NCBI GenBank assembly: GCA_002343715.1
Contig: DDSA01000152.1
Location: 1 to 13,553, forward strand
Source of the DNA: Phycisphaerales bacterium UBA2402
Lineage (GTDB): Bacteria > Planctomycetota > Phycisphaerae > Phycisphaerales > UBA1924
Direction: 5' to 3'
Length of the DNA stretch: 13,553 bases
In this document: in pieces, positions 5,153 to 11,700 of the stretch
How positions within the stretch are numbered: the first letter of the stretch is position 1
How the letters are laid out: each line of letters begins with the position of its first letter
Notes under the pieces: generated by a model
Seen by the model: only the letters and a program-made list of their open reading frames with translations
Databases searched by the model: none
Told to the model about the DNA's origin: nothing
Made by a program: the position numbers and the translations under genes

Positions 5153-7861
5153 TCAGCAGCCTCCGCCTTCCCACGCGGCGAAGAAGAACTCCACATCCGC
5201 GCCGTCGATGCCGCCGTCCTGGTTGGTGTCGCCGCAGCCGGTGCCGTTCTCCCAGTCGGCGTAGAAGGCCTCGACATCGGCGCCGTCGATGCCGCCATCG
5301 CGGTTGTAATCGGCGGGGCAGGGATCGCACCCGCCGCCCGAACCGTGCGCGATGACCCGCTCGCTGTGGAGGTCCAGTTCCTGCACGTGCGCCGCGGTGA
5401 GCCGCACGCGCTCGATGTAGTCAAAGTTCTGCGTCGGCTCGCCGGCGAGGATGCGCACCTGCCGCCCCCTGATCGGCGGGAGGCCGGGGAAACCGAAGAA
5501 GACATCGCGGTTCCAGTCCCACCAGAGGCAGGCGGTGCGGAACCCGCCCATCTCCACGGCCTGCTTGCCGCAGCCGCTGGGGACACCCTCACCCTCGACG
5601 GTGAGCGCCCCGATCGCCGGCGCGGGGAACATGCCGGCCACGTTGCCATCGGCGTCGAAGACCTTGACGAGCGCGGCGCCGTTGGACCCGCCGAGCGCCA
5701 CGTCGTAGAAAATGTCGAAGAAGGCGGGGCGGAATCGGCTGACCGTGCTGCTGCCCGCATCGCGGCCGGGCTGATCGTTGATCGAGCCGGTGAAGGCGAT
5801 GGAGAGGCTCATCGGCGAGTCGGGGGGGCAGTTCTCCGGCAAGCCCGCGCAGATGACATCCATCGCGATGGACCACTCATCCAATGGAGGGAAGACGATC
5901 TCCACCCCGTCGTTTCCCGTGCTGCCGATGTTGCTGAGCGTGAGTGAGCCCGGGTTCGTGTCGAGCGTGCCGTCGGGGTCGGCCTCGATCGAGTAGCACT
6001 TGCCCTCAATAGCTGTGCCGCCCCCCCCTCCGCCGCCGCCCTTCTTCCACGATGGACCGACCGTAACGCCCCCGAAAGCGAACACAGCGGGCGTGCCTGT
6101 CTCTGTCTCGGCGCTGAACCGCCAATCGACCCGCGCGATCGCACCGCCGCAGTGGCGGCCGTAGCAGAGCCCGTCCCACCCGCGATACCGGATCCGGTTC
6201 CCCATGAACACCTGCCCGCTCACGCGAATAGGCACATCGCCGTCGAACATCAGGTCGGTCAGGATGCTGTACTCCGGGCAGTCGTCCTCGTCGCACCTCG
6301 CCACGTTGCACACCGCCAGCCCGGTCGGGTGCGTCGAACCGATCTGCACCACCTGCCCCATATCGATGGGGAGCGTCACCGATTGCCCCGTCTGGTCCGA
6401 ACTCAGCGTGATGGTGAATGAGCCCGTGTACGTTCCCGAGGGATCCTCGATGCTGCACTCCATCGCCGGGCCTACCGCCGAGCCCGTTTTCACCACGTGC
6501 AGGCCAGGCACACGGTCATCCTCACCGTCCCCGTCCGCATCGATGATGTCGAAGAAGATGTCGAAGAAACTGCCGATACGCCACTCCTGCATCGGCGCCG
6601 CGGCGATGTCGAAGAACCCTTCCCTGGCAGCGCGAATGTCGAACGTCACGCCGTCCTGGCCCGAACTACCGATGTTCCTGACTTCCCAGCGGCGCTCGAT
6701 GGCGTTGAGGTTCAGTTCCGCCTCGCTGCGCTTGGCGACCGGCACGCCGAAGATATGGCGGAGCGGCGGGCAGGGCTGCACGCGCATGCGGGCCGCATCG
6801 ACGGCGGTATCGTCCTGCACGTAGACATCAAAGGTGCGGTCGCCGAAGTTGCCCAGGAGATTCGTACCGCAGACGTTGGTGGGCGTTGTCGCACCGAGAT
6901 TGAACGTGAAGTTGGTGAGCGGGTTGGTGTTCCAGACACCGCCGGTGCCGGGGAGCAGATTGATGTTGAAGCCTCGGCTGAAGAGTTCCGGCCCGCCGTC
7001 GTTGATGAGATCGAAACTCAGGCCGTCGTTGTTCGACGCCCCGCACGGGGCCATGCGGATGCCGAAGCCCGCCCGGACCACGCCGGGCGTGATGCCCTGG
7101 AACGTGTGGCCCCAACCCCGGTCAAAGGTGCAATCATCGGTATCCTTCCACAGGAACGGCGGGATGTTGCGGATGGCGGTGAGTCGCGGCCGACGGCTCG
7201 TCGGCTCCGGGGGCGGGGCGAGGTTGTCCGCGATGCCGACGGTGTAGGTTCGGGTTTTGCCATCGCAGGGGCAGACCGTGATGGTCAGACGCATGGACTC
7301 AACCGCCGTGTCGTCCTGCATCAGGAAGTCCAGCGCGTGCGTGGCGTTCATCACCGGCAGCAGGTTTGTCCCGCCGGGGAGCGACGCGAGGTTGAGCGTG
7401 AACACACCGGACTGGCCGGGGTTCCACGTGCCCCCCGCACCCGGCAGGTTGGCGATCGGGCTGCCCCACGCGAGCGAGACACCCCCCATGTACTGAAGAT
7501 AAATCGCGTCGTTGTTCGTGATCGATGCCCCCGCGCGCATCTCCACCTGCAGCGTCGCGGCGATGATGCCGCAGGGCAGGTTCTGGAACGTGTGCCCAAG
7601 CACACGGTTCTCGGTCGGGTCATCGAACTGCTTGATGATGCCCGGGTAGTTCGCGAGCATGAACGCATCGAAGACCGGCCGGCGCGAGGTGGAGTCGTAG
7701 GGCGCTGCGTACGCATCCGGACGACCGGCCTCGTAACAGATGGTGATGCGGCTGGCGGGCTGACAATCGACGGGGCACGGTTGTGCCCACGCGGCACCGG
7801 CGGAGAGCGCAGTCAGAAGTACGGCGGAATGAATACAACTGTGTGTGTCGCGGGTGCGCAT
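5153..7861 (-). CDS. Large secreted protein with duplicated modules and C-terminal dockerin-like GC tail
   Basis: 902 residues from the ATG at 7861-7859. This start is chosen because AGGAG lies eight bases upstream and residues 1-27 make a signal peptide ending AAWAQ; an in-frame ATG at 7933 would put 24 odd residues before it. Two related modules follow, about 39-197 and 203-364, each containing GHTFQ, a Gly-Thr/Val-Trp-Asn block and QDDTAV before a Cys-rich end. A second pair, about 383-456 and 616-736, shares NIGS(S/T)G.DGV and FFDIF(F/Y)D. Eight glycines (608-615) form a linker. Residues 848-902 hold two EF-hand-like loops, NRDGGIDGADVEAF and NQDGGIDGADVEFF, ending GGGC. This resembles what I recall as the GC-type dockerin anchor of planctomycetes. 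Probably an extracellular or surface structural protein; no enzyme motif is visible. Confidence 0.85.
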   Translation of the reverse strand: MRTRDTHSCIHSAVLLTALSAGAAWAQPCPVDCQPASRITICYEAGRPDAYAAPYDSTSRRPVFDAFMLANYPGIIKQFDDPTENRVLGHTFQNLPCGIIAATLQVEMRAGASITNNDAIYLQYMGGVSLAWGSPIANLPGAGGTWNPGQSGVFTLNLASLPGGTNLLPVMNATHALDFLMQDDTAVESMRLTITVCPCDGKTRTYTVGIADNLAPPPEPTSRRPRLTAIRNIPPFLWKDTDDCTFDRGWGHTFQGITPGVVRAGFGIRMAPCGASNNDGLSFDLINDGGPELFSRGFNINLLPGTGGVWNTNPLTNFTFNLGATTPTNVCGTNLLGNFGDRTFDVYVQDDTAVDAARMRVQPCPPLRHIFGVPVAKRSEAELNLNAIERRWEVRNIGSSGQDGVTFDIRAAREGFFDIAAAPMQEWRIGSFFDIFFDIIDADGDGEDDRVPGLHVVKTGSAVGPAMECSIEDPSGTYTGSFTITLSSDQTGQSVTLPIDMGQVVQIGSTHPTGLAVCNVARCDEDDCPEYSILTDLMFDGDVPIRVSGQVFMGNRIRYRGWDGLCYGRHCGGAIARVDWRFSAETETGTPAVFAFGGVTVGPSWKKGGGGGGGGTAIEGKCYSIEADPDGTLDTNPGSLTLSNIGSTGNDGVEIVFPPLDEWSIAMDVICAGLPENCPPDSPMSLSIAFTGSINDQPGRDAGSSTVSRFRPAFFDIFYDVALGGSNGAALVKVFDADGNVAGMFPAPAIGALTVEGEGVPSGCGKQAVEMGGFRTACLWWDWNRDVFFGFPGLPPIRGRQVRILAGEPTQNFDYIERVRLTAAHVQELDLHSERVIAHGSGGGCDPCPADYNRDGGIDGADVEAFYADWENGTGCGDTNQDGGIDGADVEFFFAAWEGGGC
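5156..5320 (-). repeat. Two dockerin-like calcium-loop repeats at the protein C-terminus
   Basis: The two repeats have the EF-hand-like pattern D.N.DGGIDGADVE.F. The core 17-base sequence GCGCCGTCGATGCCGCC (plus strand) is identical at 5199-5215 and 5280-5296, 27 codons apart. Dockerin loops bind calcium and stick to cohesin domains in cellulosomes; in planctomycetes the partner is unknown. Confidence 0.75.
6770..7747 (-). repeat. Tandem protein-level duplication of a ~160-residue module
   Basis: Codons 7747-7271 and 7255-6770 of the secreted protein encode two diverged copies of one module. Shared landmarks in order are an Arg-Pro-rich entry, GHTFQ, a NND motif, LPG.GG.WN, F.LNL or FNL, TNLL, and QDDTAV followed by a Cys-Pro. 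The copies differ too much for the duplication to be recent. Confidence 0.65.
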
Positions 7862-7869
7862 GTTCTGAA

Positions 7870-7874
7870 CTCCT
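7870..7874 (-). promoter_or_regulatory. Ribosome binding site AGGAG that sets the start at 7861
   Basis: AGGAG on the minus strand lies eight bases before the ATG at 7861-7859. It decides the start of the dockerin-bearing protein against the upstream in-frame ATG at 7933. Confidence 0.7.
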
Positions 7875-7982
7875 ATGAACCTGTGCGGAAGTCCGAAGGA
7901 CGAACTCATGGACAGCCCACTTCGGAGCCGCAATCTTGTTCTGTCAGTCCAGTGTACAGATTTTCTTTTCGGAGCGATAGCC

Positions 7983-8029
7983 TATATACCAAGTACAGCC
8001 CGAATATTTTGTTTAGAAATGATTATCAA
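7983..8029 (-). promoter_or_regulatory. Candidate promoter and Fur-like palindrome upstream of the dockerin gene
   Basis: This AT-rich patch stands out from the GC-rich window. On the minus strand TGGTATATA (TATATA at 7988-7983) looks like an extended -10 box. Further upstream TTGATA (8029-8024) resembles a -35 box and would pair best with TATTCG 17 bases on, so two overlapping promoters are possible. The 9-base palindrome TGATTATCA (8020-8028) overlaps TTGATA and resembles the core of a Fur box, matching 11 of 19 consensus positions by my alignment. Position fits control of the gene starting at 7861; function is inference. Confidence 0.35.
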
Positions 8030-8108
8030 TGATGCGAGTTTCGTTGCAAATGGATATAGGACCTATGCAGTTGACCGAGCGCATGATGCGCAACTTGGGC
8101 TTGAAGGC

Positions 8109-8375
8109 ATGATCTGGTGGCTGGTGGCGTGGTACGGATTGTGGAGCCTTGTATCTCTCGCGTCGTACGGGCTCGATAAGCGCCGTGCTCGACTCGGGGA
8201 GCGCCGTATCCGCGAGCGCACCCTGCACCTGCTCGATGCGCTGGGCGGCTGGCCCGGAGGCCTGATGGCGCAGCGACTCTTCCGCCACAAGACTCGCGAC
8301 CTGAAGTTTCAATGTCTCTTCTGGCTGACCGTCGCGGGGCACGCGGCCCTCTGGGTGTGGAGGGCGATGCGATGA
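8109..8375 (+). CDS. DUF1294 small membrane protein
   Basis: 88 residues. A hydrophobic segment at residues 2-20 is followed by YGLDKRRARLGERRIRERTL, then LLDALGGWPGGLMAQRLFRHKT and a second hydrophobic segment at about 67-84. The block (Y.DK..A...RRI.E..L..L...GG.PG....Q...RHKT) is the hallmark of the DUF1294 family, whose function is unknown. The ATG at 8109 gives the usual short family length; in-frame starts further left (8019, 7875) read through AT-rich sequence with non-coding codon use. No strong Shine-Dalgarno sequence precedes it. Its stop is only eight bases from the stop of the converging MgtC-type gene, so no separate terminator fits between them. Confidence 0.85.
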   Translation: MIWWLVAWYGLWSLVSLASYGLDKRRARLGERRIRERTLHLLDALGGWPGGLMAQRLFRHKTRDLKFQCLFWLTVAGHAALWVWRAMR

Positions 8376-8383
8376 TACCAGAC

Positions 8384-8881
8384 TCAGGAGGCGTCCGGTT
8401 TGGAACCTGATCGCGCGAAGTGGTGCTGCTGATACCGCTTCTCCACCGCGCCCAGCGGCACAAGCACGACCCATGCGAAGAGCGTGCCCAGCAGCGCGAG
8501 CCACAGAAGGCCCAGCCCGCACGCGACACCGACGGCCGCGGCGAGCCAGGTGCTGGCGGCGGTGGTCAGCCCCTTGACTTCGGTGGTGTTGCTGAACTTG
8601 ATGATGGCGCCCGCGCCGAGAAAGCCGATCCCCTGCACTACTCCCTGGATCACGCGGCTGATGCCGTCGTTCCCCATGCCCCACAGGATCGGGCCGAGCG
8701 CGAAGATCGCCGCGCCCATGCAGACGACCATGTGCGTTCGCATCCCCGCGGTCTTGCGGAGCCGCTCCCGCCCGACGCCGAGAATCAGGCCCAGGATCGC
8801 CGCGAGCATGAGCCGAAGGGCGATGACCTTGAGCGTGCCGGGGCCGAGGTCCAGAAACGGTGAGAGTGTGTGCGGAGGCAT
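8384..8881 (-). CDS. MgtC/SapB-family membrane protein
   Basis: 165 residues. Four hydrophobic segments lie at about 18-37, 50-70, 82-98 and 108-142. Family marks are GVGRERLRKTAGMRTHMVV after the first segment, VVQGIGFLGAGAII in the middle, and GLTTAASTWLAAAVGVACG in the last pair. MgtC proteins are inner-membrane proteins linked to growth at low magnesium and, in pathogens, to modulation of the F-type ATPase; the general bacterial SapB-type homologues have no settled function. The protein matches only the conserved membrane domain and lacks a long C-terminal soluble domain, as in SapB-like forms. The ATG at 8881-8879 is preceded by AAGGG six bases upstream; the frame could extend to 9010, but that extension is polar and unlike the family. 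The 190 bases up to the pirin gene end at 9072 hold nothing I can recognise. Confidence 0.87.
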   Translation of the reverse strand: MPPHTLSPFLDLGPGTLKVIALRLMLAAILGLILGVGRERLRKTAGMRTHMVVCMGAAIFALGPILWGMGNDGISRVIQGVVQGIGFLGAGAIIKFSNTTEVKGLTTAASTWLAAAVGVACGLGLLWLALLGTLFAWVVLVPLGAVEKRYQQHHFARSGSKPDAS

Positions 8882-9071
8882 AGCAGGCCCTTTGGAAGCC
8901 CGAACCATATCGGCGCTGGCGCGCTCGGGTTCGGAAAGGGCCACGCGTTCAGGCCCGCCGCCCGGTGTTCCCTTCAATCGGCATAACGAACAGAACACCC
9001 GGCCGCGCACGGCGACCAGGTGTCCCGCTCGATCGATCCATCACTCGGCGTTGAGGAACGAATCTTCTCCG

Positions 9072-9770
9072 TTACGCGAGGTCAAAGATCAACACTTCCG
9101 CCTCGCTCCGTGCGGTGATCGTGATGGCGGTTTCGTCGCTCAGCGCTGCACCATCACCGGCGCGGAGAGGCTGACCGTTGAGTTCGACCTCGCCCGAGGC
9201 CACCTGCACCCAGGCGTGGCGTTCCCGCGCCATGGGGAGGGTGGCGCCCTTGCCCGGGGCGAATACGCCGCTGTACAAACGAGCATCCTGACCGATCGTG
9301 ATCGAGCCGTCCGCGCCGTCGGGCGAGACAAGGAGTTGCAGACGGTTCACCCGTTGATCCGGGGGGAACATCTTCTGCGTGTACCCCGGCTTTCCTCCCT
9401 TGGCCGCGGGTCGGATCCAGATCTGAAGGAGGTGAACCGGCTCGGTCTTGGAGGCGTTGAACTCGCTGTGCTCGATGCCGCTCCCCGCGGTCATGCGCTG
9501 CACCTCGCCGGGCGAGATGGTGGCGACGCCGCCGGTGGAGTCGCGATGGGCGAGCATGCCCGACAGCACAATCGTGATGATCTCCATGTTCTCGTGCGGG
9601 TGCGTGGGAAACCCGGCGCCGGGTGCCACGATGTCCTCGTTGATGACCCGAAGAGAACGGAAACCCATCCACTCCGGATCGCGGTAGTGGCCGAAGGAGA
9701 ACGTGTGCGCGGTATCAAGCCAGCCGAAGTCAAACCGCCCACGCTGGGCGGCGGGTCGCAGCGTCAACAT
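9072..9770 (-). CDS. Pirin-family bicupin protein (YhhW-like)
   Basis: 232 residues. The protein begins MLTLRPAAQRG.FDFGWLDTAHTFSFGHY, the usual N-terminus of pirins. The metal site is complete: His57 and His59 in THPHENMEI, His101 and Glu103 in GIEHSEFN. These match the positions of the iron ligands in known pirins. A second, weaker cupin fold occupies the C-terminal half (GEVELNGQPLRAGDGAAL). Bacterial members such as E. coli YhhW show quercetin 2,3-dioxygenase activity in vitro; human pirin is a redox-dependent transcription cofactor. The native role here is unknown; it should be cytoplasmic. GGAAAGG six bases upstream supports the ATG at 9770-9768 over the in-frame ATG at 9800. It is divergent from the solute-binding protein gene across 218 bases. 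Confidence 0.92.
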   Translation of the reverse strand: MLTLRPAAQRGRFDFGWLDTAHTFSFGHYRDPEWMGFRSLRVINEDIVAPGAGFPTHPHENMEIITIVLSGMLAHRDSTGGVATISPGEVQRMTAGSGIEHSEFNASKTEPVHLLQIWIRPAAKGGKPGYTQKMFPPDQRVNRLQLLVSPDGADGSITIGQDARLYSGVFAPGKGATLPMARERHAWVQVASGEVELNGQPLRAGDGAALSDETAITITARSEAEVLIFDLA

Positions 9771-9988
9771 CGTGTGCCTTTCCGTGGAGCACGGCCCCAC
9801 GGTGAACGTACGCCGGACGAGACGTTCGGGTTCGCGCAGGGTGCTGATGTATCTTCCCGTTGCTTGAGGTCATGAATCGGATGTTGCATGTACGTTCGTT
9901 GCCGCACGGTCACGGGGTTATTCAACAGCAGCGCAGAAGTGAAGTGAACAACGTCAGTATGCCCGGGGTCGTGTGTACTCTTGGCACG

Positions 9989-11554
9989 ATGTGGTCGCGC
10001 ATCGCCATTTTCCTCGCGCTGGGCCTGGTGCTGGGCGTGCCGTTCTTGATGCGCCCGGCAGCGCAGGCGCGGGCCGAAGCCGCGGACGCCGCGACGCTCG
10101 TGATCGTCACCCCGCACGTCCCGCAGATTCAGTACGAGTTCGGTCTGGCCTTCGATCGGTGGCACCGGCGGGTGTACGGGGCTCCGGTGCGGGTGGATTG
10201 GCGTCAACCCGGGGGGACCAGCGAGATCATCAAGCAGCTGGATGCGCAGTACCAGGCCTCGGCGAAGGCCGGCGCCTTTGATTTCTCCGACCCGTCGAAC
10301 CCCACTTGTTCTCCGGGGACCATCGGTTACGACCTGATGATGGGCGGGGGCACGTACGACCACGGAAGGCTGAAGCGGGGCATCACGGTGCGCCTGGGCG
10401 AGAAGGATGCCCGGGTCCCGATGTCGGTCCCTGCGAACTTCAGCCAAGCGCAGCTGGATGGGTGGTTCGGCGTGAACACCATCGGCGCGGGCACGCTCTA
10501 CGACCCCGAGCAGTATTGGATCGGTAACGCTCTGTCCGGCTTCGGCATCGTGTACAACAAGGAGTTGTACGCGAAGATGGGCCTTCCGCCGCCCGCGACC
10601 TTCGAGGACCTGACCAACCCGGCCCTGCGCGGCTGGGTCGTCTTCGCCGATCCGCGCCAGTCGGGGAGTGTCGCCACGACACTCGACTCGATCCTCTCTC
10701 ACTACGGGTGGGAGAAGGGGTGGCGGGTGCTCCGCGAGACGTGCGCCAACGCCCGGTACTTCACGAACTCGGCCCCGCGACCGCCGATCGACGTGAGCCA
10801 AGGCGAAGCGGCGGTGGGGCTGGCGATCGATTTCTACGGCCGGGGGCAGAGCCAGGCGGTGCTGCGGCAGGGGCAGGACCCGGCGACGGGGCGGGTCGGG
10901 TACGTCGATCCCAAAGGCTCGGTCTACATCGATGCAGACCCGGTGTCGCTGCTGCGGGGCGGCCCGAACCCGGAGCTCGCCCGCCGATTCATCGAGTTCA
11001 CGCTGAGCGAAGAAGCCCAGGCGCTCTGGCAGTTTCCCTCTCGCTCCAACCCGCGGAGCGCCGCCAACCCCAGGGGAGAGGACGGAGAGTTGATAGGCCC
11101 GGAGTCGAACGAACTCCGGCGGATGCCCGCGCGGCGGATGATGTACGAGAAGCACGCGGGCGTGATGATCGACCGAGAGAACCCCTTCGAGTTGGCCAGC
11201 CCGACCAGGCCCGCAGGGTGGCGCGACGCCATCGGCATCATGATGGGCGCCTTCGCCATCGACGTGCAGGACGAGTTGCACGCAGCGTGGGCGGCGCTGC
11301 TCGCGGCCCGGGCCGACCCCGCCTTCCCGAAGGACCGACTCGCCGAGATGGAGCGCCTGTTCTACTCCTGGCCCCCCACCACCATGCCCGAGGGCGAAGT
11401 ATTGGAGTTCACCCCGCAGACCGTGGGCCGGATCATCGCCGCGTGGAAGAACCCCAAGGACCCGCAGTTCCGCGCCCGGTGCGAGATCGCATACACCGAG
11501 TATTTCCGTGATGTCTACCGGCGCATCGCGGCGATGGGACGTTCGCCGCGATGA
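9989..11554 (+). CDS. ABC-type extracellular solute-binding protein with C-terminal extension
   Basis: 521 residues. Residues 1-29 are a signal peptide (hydrophobic core IFLALGLVLGVPFLM, end AQARA); the ATG at 9989 is chosen for this, although a frame open to 9860 exists and no good Shine-Dalgarno sequence is seen. The mature start TLVIVTPHVPQIQYEFGLAF, the hinge region GFGIVYNKELYAKMGLP (residues 184-200), PALRGWVVFADPRQSGS, and FYGRGQ followed by RRFIEFTLSEEAQALW are typical of periplasmic binding proteins of the Fe(III)/aminoethylphosphonate-like group. That group usually has about 320-350 residues. Here about 150 more follow, charged and probably helical. The ligand cannot be told. No permease or ATPase gene follows; the stop overlaps an ATG (ATGA, 11551) that opens only a 25-codon frame. 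Confidence 0.85.
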   Translation: MWSRIAIFLALGLVLGVPFLMRPAAQARAEAADAATLVIVTPHVPQIQYEFGLAFDRWHRRVYGAPVRVDWRQPGGTSEIIKQLDAQYQASAKAGAFDFSDPSNPTCSPGTIGYDLMMGGGTYDHGRLKRGITVRLGEKDARVPMSVPANFSQAQLDGWFGVNTIGAGTLYDPEQYWIGNALSGFGIVYNKELYAKMGLPPPATFEDLTNPALRGWVVFADPRQSGSVATTLDSILSHYGWEKGWRVLRETCANARYFTNSAPRPPIDVSQGEAAVGLAIDFYGRGQSQAVLRQGQDPATGRVGYVDPKGSVYIDADPVSLLRGGPNPELARRFIEFTLSEEAQALWQFPSRSNPRSAANPRGEDGELIGPESNELRRMPARRMMYEKHAGVMIDRENPFELASPTRPAGWRDAIGIMMGAFAIDVQDELHAAWAALLAARADPAFPKDRLAEMERLFYSWPPTTMPEGEVLEFTPQTVGRIIAAWKNPKDPQFRARCEIAYTEYFRDVYRRIAAMGRSPR

Positions 11555-11574
11555 ACCGGCGGGCCCGTATTCAA

Positions 11575-11596
11575 CCGGCCTTTCGACTCGGGCCGG
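11575..11596 (+). terminator. GC hairpin after the solute-binding protein gene
   Basis: CCGGCC at 11575-11580 pairs with GGCCGG at 11591-11596 around a 10-base loop, 20 bases after the stop. There is no T-run, so it is a weak terminator candidate at best. GC-rich palindromes are common by chance here. Confidence 0.25.
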
Positions 11597-11648
11597 GGCC
11601 GCTCCCATCTACCACCGCCCCCCGATAACACCTCGTGATGCCATATAC

Positions 11649-11664
11649 CCCACGCTATAGTGGG
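11649..11664 (+). promoter_or_regulatory. Candidate -10 box inside a small inverted repeat
   Basis: TATAGT at 11656-11661 resembles a -10 box, 39 bases before the ATG at 11701. A weak -35-like TCGTGA lies 17 bases upstream. The box sits in the inverted repeat CCCAC-GCTATA-GTGGG (11649-11664), which could be an operator. Evidence is sequence likeness only. Confidence 0.35.
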
Positions 11665-11700
11665 TTCAGCCGGTCGTCCTTTTTCACGAAGGAATCACCC

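Noticed and set aside
6017..6040. Run of eight glycine codons, considered as a phase-variable tract
   Set aside because: The plus strand has only one run of eight C within mixed GGN codons; it reads as a flexible linker and no frameshift is seen.
6497..8032. 511-codon plus-strand frame opposite the dockerin-bearing protein
   Set aside because: Composition is that of a shadow frame, it has no recognisable domain, and it runs through the AT-rich promoter region.
8484..9875. 463-codon plus-strand frame across the MgtC-type and pirin genes
   Set aside because: It crosses two well-supported minus-strand genes and their gap and shows no family features.
9764..11608. 614-codon minus-strand frame opposite the solute-binding protein
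   Set aside because: No motifs, Arg/His/Pro-rich, and it covers the promoter gap as well as the true gene; a GC-driven shadow.
11551..11628. 25-codon frame overlapping the stop of the solute-binding protein gene
   Set aside because: Too short and without any features to call a gene; kept only as a hint of a lost downstream gene.
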